Below, in pieces: positions 31,143 through 38,541 of a stretch of 64,000 bases of DNA. The notes beneath the pieces were generated by a model. That model worked only from the letters and a program-made list of their open reading frames with translations, ran no database searches and was not told the DNA's origin. The stretch's first letter is position 1, and each line of letters starts with the position of its first letter. The stretch comes from CAYOUV01 sp963790075. GTDB taxonomy: Bacteria; Chloroflexota; Anaerolineae; Anaerolineales; Villigracilaceae. The stretch covers positions 124,001 to 188,000 of the forward strand of contig CAWBNG010000008.1 in assembly GCA_963790075.1 (NCBI GenBank), given 5' to 3'. Both the position numbers and the translations under genes were made by a program.

Positions 31143-32969
31143 ATGAAACTTGGCGGTTATGCTAACAAACTTGCGTGGGTTGACCTGACGGCAGGCAAAG
31201 TCGAGTTCAAACCCATCCCCGAGGACGATGCTCGCAAGTATATTGGTGCTCGTGGTTTGGGCGTGAAATTCGTCTTCGACAACGGTCCAAAAGTGGACCC
31301 ACTTTCCCCCGATAACATTCTGTGCTTTATGAATGGACCCCTGACCGGCTCGGAAGCCAACATGAGCGGGCGCATGGCAGTCGTGACCAAATCACCTCTG
31401 ACAGGAACCATAACGGACAGCCATCACGGTGGCTGGTCGGCCGCCCGTTTGCGCTGGGCTGGTTACGATGGTCTGATTTTCAAAGGAAAAGCCAAAAAGC
31501 CAGTCTACGTGTACATCCACGATGGAGAATTTGAAATTCTGGATGCAGCGGAAGTTTGGGGGAAGACGGTCCATGAAACAGTTAAGTTCTTCAAGAACAA
31601 ATATGGCGAAAAGGACCTGACGGTCATCACCATCGGTCCGGCCGGCGAAAAACAGGTTAAGTTTGCCTGTTGGATAAACGAAGACGATCGCGCCAGCGGA
31701 CGCGGCGGTACCGGTTGCGTCGGTGGCTCGAAGAATCTCAAGGCTATCGTGATCAAGGCCGTGAAAAAGATCGTTAAAGCCGATGACCGCGAAGCGTGGA
31801 AGCCCGCTCACGAGCGCGCATTGAAAGTTATTATGGCGCCTGAGAACATCACCAGTCCGCGCAAAGGTGGCCTCTCGGTTTATGGTACCAACGTGCTGAT
31901 GAACATCACCAGCAGTATTGGTGGTTTGCCAACCAAGAACAGTATGCTGACCTCTTTCGGTGAACATGCCGAGAAGATCAGCGGCGAATACGTCAAGGAA
32001 AATTTGCTGGTAAACGACCCAACCTGTCATGCCTGCCCGGTGGCCTGCAAGAAGGAAGTCGAAGTGAAGGATGGACCGTACAAGGGCCTGCATATGGAGT
32101 CGGTCGAGTACGAACCGGCCTGGTCGGTGGGTGCGAACTGCGGCAATGATGATGCCCGTCTGGTAGCCAAGATGATTGACCTGTGCAACGATTTCGGCGT
32201 GGATGCCATTGAGATCGGCCATCCGCTCTCGATCTGGATGGAAGCCAGCGAAAAGGGCTATACCAACGGTGATGGGAAACTAAAATGGGGTGATGCCGAC
32301 GGAATGACCAAGGCAGTCGAAATGATTGCCAAGCGCGAAGGCCTCGGTGACATTATGGCCGAAGGGGCCAACCCTACGGCCGAACACTTTGGCCATCCCG
32401 AACTGGCGATGACGGTCAAGGGTCAGGGCATCCCGGCTTACGATCCACGCGGTATCAAAGGCATCGGCCTGGGATATGCCACGAGCAATCGCGGTGCCTG
32501 TCACCTGCGCGCTTACACGCCCGCGTCTGAATTGGGCGTCATGCCATTTGGCACACTCAAGACAGATCCGCTCGAGTGGAAGGGCAAAGGTGAATTGGTC
32601 AAAATCTTCCAGGACATTCACGCCTTCTCCGATAGTATGGACCTGTGCAAGTTCAGCGCGTTTGCGATGGGTACCGATGAATATGCCGCGCAGTATTCGG
32701 CCATGGTAGGCGTCCCGTTTACGTCAGAGGATGTGCTTAAGACCGGCGAGCGCATCTATACCCTGGAGCGCCTGTACAACAACATAAACGGGTTCCGTGA
32801 AGGAAGTGACTATCTTCCCAAGCGCTTCACCGATGAACCCTCGACCATGCCGGGCTCAATGGGCCAGGTCAGTGAGATTAATCTGATGCTCGCAGATTAC
32901 TACAAAGCCCGCGGCTGGGAAAACGGCGTTGTTCCCGAGGCGAAGTTGAAGGAGCTGGAAATCCCGTAG
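31143..32969 (+). CDS. aor: Aldehyde:ferredoxin oxidoreductase (tungsten bis-pterin enzyme)
   Basis: A 608-residue AOR-family enzyme that oxidises aldehydes to acids (or the reverse) with ferredoxin and a tungsten bis-pyranopterin cofactor. The N-terminal domain holds ARGLGVKFVFD and the pterin-binding segment DDRASGRGGTGCVGGSKNLK (about 181-200). The 4Fe-4S ligands are C295, C298 and C302 (CHACPVAC) plus a distal cysteine in DLCKFSAFAMG. The second pterin motif is around DPRGIKGIGLGYATSNRGACH. The start at 31143 has a GAGGAG site. The neighbouring MoaD-like and radical-SAM genes, encoded convergently, suggest dedicated cofactor assembly. Confidence 0.94.
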   Translation: MKLGGYANKLAWVDLTAGKVEFKPIPEDDARKYIGARGLGVKFVFDNGPKVDPLSPDNILCFMNGPLTGSEANMSGRMAVVTKSPLTGTITDSHHGGWSAARLRWAGYDGLIFKGKAKKPVYVYIHDGEFEILDAAEVWGKTVHETVKFFKNKYGEKDLTVITIGPAGEKQVKFACWINEDDRASGRGGTGCVGGSKNLKAIVIKAVKKIVKADDREAWKPAHERALKVIMAPENITSPRKGGLSVYGTNVLMNITSSIGGLPTKNSMLTSFGEHAEKISGEYVKENLLVNDPTCHACPVACKKEVEVKDGPYKGLHMESVEYEPAWSVGANCGNDDARLVAKMIDLCNDFGVDAIEIGHPLSIWMEASEKGYTNGDGKLKWGDADGMTKAVEMIAKREGLGDIMAEGANPTAEHFGHPELAMTVKGQGIPAYDPRGIKGIGLGYATSNRGACHLRAYTPASELGVMPFGTLKTDPLEWKGKGELVKIFQDIHAFSDSMDLCKFSAFAMGTDEYAAQYSAMVGVPFTSEDVLKTGERIYTLERLYNNINGFREGSDYLPKRFTDEPSTMPGSMGQVSEINLMLADYYKARGWENGVVPEAKLKELEIP

Positions 32970-33010
32970 AACCAGCAACCCGTTTTCTGTGACCGGAATA
33001 AGTAAACATA

Positions 33011-33046
33011 AAAAGGTGGCGTGCCCGTTCGGGCACGCCACCTTTT
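33011..33046. terminator. Strong bidirectional terminator
   Basis: A long perfect inverted repeat (AAAAGGTGGCGTGCCCG and complement, small loop) flanked by A/T runs lies between the convergent aldehyde oxidoreductase and tungsten-cofactor genes. Confidence 0.92.
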
Positions 33047-33080
33047 TATTTATGGGGCGGATCGAAATCAAAAAGGCAGC

Positions 33081-33338
33081 CTAGGCTCCTGCCCTGAACG
33101 TTTTTTGGTCGAAGCGTTCGAGGAAATCTTTGGCGACATGAGCATCGAGTTCCATGGTCAGACGGGTTTGGCCGACCTCGAGCGAGCCAAGACGGAAGGG
33201 GTCCATGCGCTCGAGCGTTACAGTCCAGCCGTCGCCGCGGACGATATTCTCGCCGCTGAGAGAGCCGCCAAGTTCCTGCAAATATTCTTTGAGTAGAAAA
33301 TAAGGAATACCGCGAAGCTCGCGGACAAAAGTCTGCAT
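33081..33338 (-). CDS. Small MoaD-associated protein (DUF1952-like)
   Basis: An 85-residue protein (RELRGIPYFLLKEYLQELGG; WTVTLERMDPFRLGSLEVGQ; a C-terminal HVAKDFLERF helix). From memory it resembles the C-terminal domain (DUF1952) that is fused to a MoaD domain in a Thermus MoaD-related protein; here the two are separate, overlapping genes. The start ATG overlaps the MoaD-like stop (TAATG), so translation is probably coupled. A role with MoaD in pterin cofactor sulfuration or delivery to the tungsten enzyme is inferred. The family name needs a profile search. Confidence 0.6.
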   Translation of the reverse strand: MQTFVRELRGIPYFLLKEYLQELGGSLSGENIVRGDGWTVTLERMDPFRLGSLEVGQTRLTMELDAHVAKDFLERFDQKTFRAGA

Positions 33339-33616
33339 TAACCGCCGCCGACGGGCGGGAAGATATCTACTTTATCATCTGGATGGATGACGGTATTCAT
33401 TTTTTCTTCCATGTAGATTGCTTCGCGGCCATTGATAAAAAATTTCATGTGGTCTTGAAAATGATTGTTCTGATCCAATAATTCGGGACGAAGGGCGGGA
33501 TAAACGCTGACCAGCTTCTCGACGATTTGCTGAGCAGTCATACCGGGGAGCGTCTTAATCTCGACTGTCTTTTGTCCGACGATGGCGCGCAAAGTGGCAT
33601 AGAAGTTTACCTTCAT
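33338..33616 (-). CDS. moaD: MoaD/ThiS-family sulfur carrier protein
   Basis: A 92-residue ubiquitin-fold sulfur carrier: MKVNFYATLRAIVGQKTVEI at the N-terminus and the essential di-glycine tail (FPPVGGG). The terminal glycine is adenylated and thiocarboxylated to supply sulfur for molybdopterin dithiolene formation. A GGAGAG site precedes the ATG. Located between the DUF1952-like gene and the AbrB/radical-SAM gene and convergent with aor, it is likely the carrier dedicated to the tungsten pterin. Confidence 0.88.
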   Translation of the reverse strand: MKVNFYATLRAIVGQKTVEIKTLPGMTAQQIVEKLVSVYPALRPELLDQNNHFQDHMKFFINGREAIYMEEKMNTVIHPDDKVDIFPPVGGG

Positions 33617-33760
33617 AAAGCTCTCCTACTCTCCACATAAAAGTATACCAAATTGAGAAAAAGGGCAAGCCTTTATGGCCACACTGCGGCAAAGGGAGGC
33701 CAGGCGCCTGCACGCCAAGGTATCACGGTTAGACTGGAGTGGATCGCTGCTACCACAATA

Positions 33761-35026
33761 TTACGGACATTGGATAATGCCTTGCGCCCAAAGACATCCA
33801 CCACAGACAGGGAAAGTCGTATTGCCGATGCAGTCTTCTTCATTGCTTTCAGAAAGGTCACAGCCACCGCAGAAACTGCAAGGTGCGAAGACGAAGTTGT
33901 GCAGTCGTTCGCGATAGGCTACGTAATCGGGATCCAGCCACAGGTCCGCGATGGAATGCTCGGCCACGTTCCCTATGACGTGCTTTTTTGAGATGCGCGG
34001 TTTGCCGTGCAGGTAACTGGTGTGCGTGTGCATCAACGGCCAGCACGGACTGACATCCCCATTCCATGCGATGGACATGGTTCCACTCTCTACGAAATTA
34101 CAGGTGTCATTGGCGCCACCCCAATTGTTGCCCGCGAAGCTGATGTTCAACTGGCTGTTGAATGTTTTAAAAAGGGCCGCGGTGGTAATTTCATTAAAGT
34201 CCATTTTAGGCAGGCTCAGTTGCGGCAGGTGAGGCGCTTGCAGGTAGGCTATGTTGTGCATGGTTTGCAGATATAGGCGGTCGGCCTGCATATCTTCCGT
34301 GGCCGGCTGAAGATTACTGACAGAAAAATATTGAGCCTTGACCGACTTGCCCAATTGGATCACCTTGGGCAAGTCGGCAATGTTGCGCTTCATGGCTACA
34401 AAGGCGATGCCAATCTCAGGTGTGGGAAAATGGCTGGCTTTGCGCATTTTTGCAAAGCGTCTCAGGTTCTTTAGGATGCCTGGTAATTCCGCGCCCAAGC
34501 GCACATCGGCATAAGTTTCCGGAGAAGCGCCGTCAATGGACACCCAGAGCACATCCAGCCCCACATCAATTAACCGGCGGGCTATCTTTTCGTTGAGGAT
34601 GGTTCCGTTGGTGATGAGTTCGACCTTTACACCCAGTTGCTTGACACGCGCGATCCATTCGATCGTCTTGGGATGAAACAGGGGTTCCCCGATTCCGCCA
34701 AAGTAGACGCTTGGTAACGGAGATAGTTCCTTCAGTCCCGCCAGAAATTGCTCGAAGGTTTTTTCGGTCATGCGTCCGGCAGGCTGGTCCCAGGCGTTGC
34801 GAAAGCAGGTGATACAGTCCAAATTGCATTCAACGGTTGGCTCGAGGTAGACTTTAGTAAGTTGAGTGACCGGGCGGTGTATGCGAATTAAATTTTGGCC
34901 TTCGTCAAGACGCACCTTTGCGCCAGGATGCAACCCATATTGTGCCGCCACTTCCGGGGGCACAATCAGCCGTCCATTTTCATCCACTTCCGCCCAGGCG
35001 GTTGTGGATTTTGTAGATATCATCAT
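33761..35026 (-). CDS. AbrB-type domain fused to SPASM radical-SAM protein (tungsten-oxidoreductase maturase type)
   Basis: A 421-residue protein. Residues about 10-50 form a SpoVT/AbrB swapped-hairpin (AEVDENGRLIVPPEVAAQYG, PGAKVRL). The radical-SAM core follows with the cluster motif C67-x3-C71-x2-C74 (VECNLDCITCF), GGIGEPLFHP and a TIM-barrel pattern. The C-terminus is a cysteine-rich SPASM-type region (CWPLMHTH, CSFCGGCDLS, CIGNTTFPVCGGC) able to hold auxiliary 4Fe-4S clusters. Similar proteins accompany tungsten aldehyde oxidoreductases and are thought to help mature them. The AbrB domain may act in protein contacts or DNA binding. An AGGAG site precedes the start. Confidence 0.85.
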   Translation of the reverse strand: MMISTKSTTAWAEVDENGRLIVPPEVAAQYGLHPGAKVRLDEGQNLIRIHRPVTQLTKVYLEPTVECNLDCITCFRNAWDQPAGRMTEKTFEQFLAGLKELSPLPSVYFGGIGEPLFHPKTIEWIARVKQLGVKVELITNGTILNEKIARRLIDVGLDVLWVSIDGASPETYADVRLGAELPGILKNLRRFAKMRKASHFPTPEIGIAFVAMKRNIADLPKVIQLGKSVKAQYFSVSNLQPATEDMQADRLYLQTMHNIAYLQAPHLPQLSLPKMDFNEITTAALFKTFNSQLNISFAGNNWGGANDTCNFVESGTMSIAWNGDVSPCWPLMHTHTSYLHGKPRISKKHVIGNVAEHSIADLWLDPDYVAYRERLHNFVFAPCSFCGGCDLSESNEEDCIGNTTFPVCGGCLWAQGIIQCP

Positions 35027-35148
35027 TCGCTCCTAACCGATCAATAACACACCACCGTTTCGTACTAATATTACCTAATTTCAGTTATATGCATAGTGAC
35101 AAAAGTTATTAAATCCTGAATGACAAAGGCGGACCCCCACTAATCTAA

Positions 35149-35904
35149 TTACCCGATCGCCTCTTTCAACTGCCGCGCTAGCTTCCCGAAGTGGGCTGTG
35201 TAGCGCATCTCGTCCGCGCGCGGACGGGGCAGGTCCACTTCCAGGTCGAGCTTGATGCTTCCCGGTCGGGCCGTCAGCACCAGCACGCGGTCGGCCAGGA
35301 AGAGCGCCTCGCTGATCGAGTGCGTCACCATGATGACCGTTTTTTGGTGCGTCTGCCAGATGCGCGACAACTCCGACCACATGCGCTCGCGGGTCAGGGC
35401 GTCGAGCGAGCCGAAGGGCTCGTCCAGCAGCAGGATGTCCGGGTCGTGGATCAAGGCGCGGGCGATGGCGACGCGCTGCGCCATCCCGCCGGACAGGTCG
35501 CGCGGCCAGTTGTCCTCGAAACCCTGCAGGCCGACCAGGTCGATCAGTTCCTGGGCCCGGCTGTGTGCGTCCTCATTGCGGATGCCGGCCAATTCGAGCG
35601 GCAAGGTGATGTTCTCGATGGCGCTGCGCCAGGGCATCATATTGGCCTGTTGAAAGACCATCCCAATCCGCGGAGGCTGTCCCCCGGCGAATTCGACCCG
35701 CCCCGCTGTGGGCGGCAGCAAGTCCGCCAGGATGCGCAGCAGGGTGCTCTTGCCGCTGCCCGACGGTCCCAGCACACAGACGAACTCCTGCGGGCAGACC
35801 TCGAACGAAACGCTGCGCAGGGCGTGCAGCCCGCCGTTGTTGTCCGGGAAGACGGCGCTCAGGTTGCGGACGGTCAGGATCGGTTCGCTTCGAACTTTTG
35901 ACAT
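35149..35904 (-). CDS. Riboflavin-type ABC transporter ATPase (NitT/TauT/SsuB-like)
   Basis: A 251-residue ATPase: Walker A GPSGSGKSTLLRIL, Q-loop MVFQQANMMPW, signature LSGGMAQRVAIARAL, Walker B ILLLDEPFGSLDAL and H-loop VTHSISEAL. It belongs to the nitrate/taurine/ThiZ-type importers. The ATG at 35904 is chosen because it starts nine bases after the substrate-binding gene; the longer open frame overlaps that gene. As the last gene under the FMN riboswitch, it probably powers riboflavin or precursor uptake. Confidence 0.85.
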   Translation of the reverse strand: MSKVRSEPILTVRNLSAVFPDNNGGLHALRSVSFEVCPQEFVCVLGPSGSGKSTLLRILADLLPPTAGRVEFAGGQPPRIGMVFQQANMMPWRSAIENITLPLELAGIRNEDAHSRAQELIDLVGLQGFEDNWPRDLSGGMAQRVAIARALIHDPDILLLDEPFGSLDALTRERMWSELSRIWQTHQKTVIMVTHSISEALFLADRVLVLTARPGSIKLDLEVDLPRPRADEMRYTAHFGKLARQLKEAIG

Positions 35905-35912
35905 CAATAATC

Positions 35913-36893
35913 TCAGGGCAGGAAATCGTTGCTGAAGGCCTGGTTGATATCCAGCGGCTGGTGCAGCAGACCCATTTTCAGCAGCACATCCTGCATGTTC
36001 TGCCAGGCTTGCGGATTGGAATAACCCAGCCGGTCCGCCTTCCACAATTCGATCGAGCGTGCCAGTACTTCCTTCTGGACGACCTGGCCGGCTTCGGCCA
36101 GGTTGGGCACGTACTTGCCGCTGATCTGGTAAGCCTCGTCCGGGTTGGCGATCGTGTCGGCCAATCCTTTTAGCAGGGCGCTGAGCATGCGGCGCACCAG
36201 GTCAGGGTTTTCAGCGATGGTCTTCTCGTTGGTGATCAGGCCGTTGGAGGCCAACTGTACGTAATCGGCGACGCGGATCTCGTTTAATTGATAACCCTGT
36301 GCTTTCAATTGCACCGGCTCATTGGTGGTATAGACCGAGACCGCCTGGTCCTTGTCTGCGGCCAGCGCCTCGACCTGGTTGTAGCCGATCGAGTTGAGCG
36401 TGACGTCTGATTCCTTCAGGTCGGCTGCATAAAGCAGCGCGTCCAGGCCGATGTAGTTGGCTCCGTACAGACCCGGCAGACCGATTTTTTTGTCCTTAAG
36501 GTCGGCTGGCGTGCGGATATTCTGGTCGACTTTCGAGACCACCGCCACCGGGTACTGCTGGTACCAGGCGCCGACGTAGACGACCGGCAAGCCCTGAGCG
36601 CGCGCCAGCAAGACCTGCTCGCCCGAGACGACCGCAAACTGCAGGTTGTCCGCCCCGACCAGCGAGACGGCGTCCGTCTCGAGCGAATAATCGAAATCGA
36701 CTTCGATGCCCGCCTCACGGAAGTAGCCCTTGTCGACGGCCACGTACAGCGGCGCGAACTGGATGTTGGGGATGTAACCCAGCGGCAGGCGGATGTGCGT
36801 CATTTGCATTGGAGTCGGACTCGGGCTGGCTGTCGTGCAGGCTGATAGCAGCAGGGTCGAAAGCAGGCTGACAAAAATCAGTTTCTTGAACAT
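35913..36893 (-). CDS. ribY: Riboflavin-type ABC transporter substrate-binding lipoprotein (RibY-like)
   Basis: A 326-residue lipoprotein (lipobox LLLSACTT) of the NMT1/ThiY-like family: IRLPLGYIPNIQFAPLYVAV, KGYFREAGIEVDFDY and DKKIGLPGLYGANYIGLDALL. It resembles thiamine-precursor binding proteins, but the upstream riboswitch is for FMN, which matches RibXY, a riboflavin importer described in Chloroflexota. The start at 36893 has a GGAGAG site. It overlaps no gene start but sits 15 bases after the permease stop. Confidence 0.82.
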   Translation of the reverse strand: MFKKLIFVSLLSTLLLSACTTASPSPTPMQMTHIRLPLGYIPNIQFAPLYVAVDKGYFREAGIEVDFDYSLETDAVSLVGADNLQFAVVSGEQVLLARAQGLPVVYVGAWYQQYPVAVVSKVDQNIRTPADLKDKKIGLPGLYGANYIGLDALLYAADLKESDVTLNSIGYNQVEALAADKDQAVSVYTTNEPVQLKAQGYQLNEIRVADYVQLASNGLITNEKTIAENPDLVRRMLSALLKGLADTIANPDEAYQISGKYVPNLAEAGQVVQKEVLARSIELWKADRLGYSNPQAWQNMQDVLLKMGLLHQPLDINQAFSNDFLP

Positions 36894-36907
36894 TTTCTCT
36901 CCACGGA

Positions 36908-37717
36908 TCAATTTTCAGGAGTTTCCTGCCAGGCCAGCAGACGGGCTTCCAGCCAGGCAACGATTCCGTACAAAGCCAGGGCGACCGCCACCAGGGTGAA
37001 GACCGCCACGAACACCAGGGCTGTGTCGTACTGCCCACGCCCGATGTTGATCAAAAAGCCCAGGCCGCGGTTCGCGCCGACGAACTCACCGACCACTGCC
37101 CCGATGACCGAGAGCGTGGCGCCGATGCGCAGCCCGCCCAGGAAGACCGGCAGCGCGGCCGGGATCTCGAGGTCCCATAGAATCTGTGCGCGCGTGGCGC
37201 GCAGCGAGCGCATCAGGTCGTGCAGCGCAGGCGGGACAGCGCGCAGGCCGACCACGGTGTTGATCAGCACGGGAAAAAATACGATCAAGGCGCAGATCAG
37301 CACCTTGGAGAACATGCCCGGTCCGAACCAGATCACCAACAGCGGAGCGATAGCCACGATGGGCACTGCCTGGCTGGCGACCAGATAAGGCGAGACCAAC
37401 CGGTCGAAGGCGCGCGACTTGGCGATCAGGTAGCCGATGGCTGTGGCGCAGATCGCACCTGATAACAATCCCAGCAGGATCTCGAGCAGCGTCACACCAG
37501 TGTTGACCAGCAGGCTGCCATCAAGCAATGCCCGCAAGAAACGCGACCAGACCTGTCCGGGCGAGGGCAGGATGAAGGACGGCAGGTCCGCGGTCCGCGT
37601 AACCAGCCACCAGGCCAGCAGCCCAACGCCTGCCGAGACCATTCCCAGCCAGAAACGGCTGCCCTGGTGGCCATGGTGGTTGGAAATCTCGAGATGACGC
37701 AAATTTTTTGAGTCCAT
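36908..37717 (-). CDS. ribX: Riboflavin-type ABC transporter permease (RibX-like)
   Basis: A 269-residue binding-protein-dependent permease with six membrane helices and the EAA-type loop (MRSLRATRAQILWDLEIPAALPVFLGG) that contacts the ATPase. The N-terminal cytoplasmic stretch is hydrophilic and histidine-containing. It is the first gene after the FMN riboswitch; the order is permease, binding protein, ATPase. The ATG at 37717 has only a weak ribosome-binding site. Cargo is inferred from the riboswitch, not from the protein itself. Confidence 0.83.
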   Translation of the reverse strand: MDSKNLRHLEISNHHGHQGSRFWLGMVSAGVGLLAWWLVTRTADLPSFILPSPGQVWSRFLRALLDGSLLVNTGVTLLEILLGLLSGAICATAIGYLIAKSRAFDRLVSPYLVASQAVPIVAIAPLLVIWFGPGMFSKVLICALIVFFPVLINTVVGLRAVPPALHDLMRSLRATRAQILWDLEIPAALPVFLGGLRIGATLSVIGAVVGEFVGANRGLGFLINIGRGQYDTALVFVAVFTLVAVALALYGIVAWLEARLLAWQETPEN

Positions 37718-37842
37718 GATCGATTTCGTCGGTTCTGCGGGAACAAAAAGCCCTCGCAGGGAATTACCTGCGGGGCGAAGCAGCAGGCCAGGTCTGAGGC
37801 TGCGAGGCGCTCAATCCGGAATCCGGCCTGTTGAACAAAAAT

Positions 37843-37866
37843 CCCGAAAACAATTCTGTTTTCGGG
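37843..37866 (-). terminator. FMN riboswitch terminator
   Basis: CCCGAAAACA and TGTTTTCGGG form a 10-bp stem with a 4-base loop followed on the minus strand by ATTTTTGTT. It lies between the FMN aptamer and ribX, so the switch acts by premature termination. An upstream CAGACC/GGGTCTG hairpin (37877-37896) may be part of the alternative fold. Confidence 0.85.
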
Positions 37867-37903
37867 GCATGCGTCAGGCCAGACCCTCATAGGTCTGCTG
37901 TTT

Positions 37904-38066
37904 ACCTTCTTCTATCCGGACTATAACCGTCGGCTGCGGAATGCCACCGCATCCTGTGCTGCGATTGCTCTCAGCACTCGTGGGCTTTACCACCGATCGG
38001 GAATTCACTTGCAGGGCACTTACTCAGGCGAGCGGTGCGCTGCAGGTGTCACCCTGCCCCGAAGGT
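37904..38066 (-). ncRNA. FMN riboswitch (RFN element)
   Basis: On the minus strand the RFN core appears in order: CCTTCGGGGCAGGGTG (38049-38065), AATTCCCGATCGGTGGTAAAG (about 37988-38008), GCCCACGAG, a GCAGGATGCGGTG-type segment and finally AGCCGACGGTTATAGTCCGG and ATAGAAGAAGG (37904-37936). FMN binding should end transcription early. It controls the downstream transporter operon, which is why riboflavin is the proposed cargo. Confidence 0.94.
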
Positions 38067-38085
38067 ATGTTATTTAGTTGTTCGA

Positions 38086-38114
38086 ATTATACCTTTCCAG
38101 AAAAGGCCTGTCAA
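38086..38114 (-). promoter_or_regulatory. Consensus sigma-70 promoter of the FMN riboswitch unit
   Basis: Perfect TTGACA (38109-38114) and TATAAT (38086-38091) with 17-base spacing, the strongest promoter in the window. Transcription would begin about 13 bases before the RFN core. Such a strong promoter fits a system tuned by the riboswitch. Confidence 0.88.
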
Positions 38115-38126
38115 ATCAAACAGAAA

Positions 38127-38146
38127 GGGGCAGGATATCCTGCCCC
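38127..38146 (-). terminator. Terminator of ferredoxin gene
   Basis: A 20-base perfect palindrome (GGGGCAGGAT / ATCCTGCCCC), 20 bases after the ferredoxin stop, followed on the minus strand by TTTCTGTTT. Confidence 0.6.
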
Positions 38147-38165
38147 AATGCTGCGTATTTTGCAC

Positions 38166-38354
38166 TTAGGCCTGGACGATGCATTCCACCGGGCAGACCG
38201 CCACACACTGCGGCGAGTCGTTGTGGCCTTCGCACTCCACGCAGGTCGCCGTATTGATGACGTAAATGGTGTCACCTTCGCTGATCGATTCGGTCGGGCA
38301 TTCGGGGACGCAAGCGCCGCAGGAAATGCAGTCATCATTGATCTTCATTGCCAT
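38166..38354 (-). CDS. 2[4Fe-4S] ferredoxin
   Basis: A 62-residue bacterial ferredoxin. The first cluster motif is CISCGACVPECP. The second is the widened form CVECEGHNDSPQCVAVCP, with an eight-residue insertion between the second and third cysteines as in Chromatium/Allochromatium-type ferredoxins. It carries low-potential electrons and is a plausible partner of the aldehyde oxidoreductase and other anaerobic enzymes. AGGAG lies upstream. It is a single-gene unit. Confidence 0.94.
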   Translation of the reverse strand: MAMKINDDCISCGACVPECPTESISEGDTIYVINTATCVECEGHNDSPQCVAVCPVECIVQA

Positions 38355-38481
38355 TGTTACACGCTCCTGTAAAGGGTTTCAGTTATCGCGACGATCTCGT
38401 GCATAAGGTACTGCAACGGCCTGGGCGCGTCAATTGACGAATCTCTTGGTTTTGATTGAATTTGTCACGGATTCAAAATGA

Positions 38482-38506
38482 CAGGCTGGGTGAATCACCC
38501 AGCCTG
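38482..38506 (-). terminator. Terminator downstream of valS
   Basis: CAGGCTGGGTGA and TCACCCAGCCTG arms form a perfect hairpin 36 bases after the valS stop, with ATTTTGAAT following on the minus strand. Confidence 0.65.
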
Positions 38507-38541
38507 CCCAGCGGTCCCAGCTGCAGCCGGTTCAGCTGCGG

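Noticed and set aside
35913..37717. Annotation of the transporter as a thiamine-precursor (ThiXY) system
   Set aside because: Protein similarity allows it, but the leader is an FMN riboswitch and no TPP riboswitch is present.
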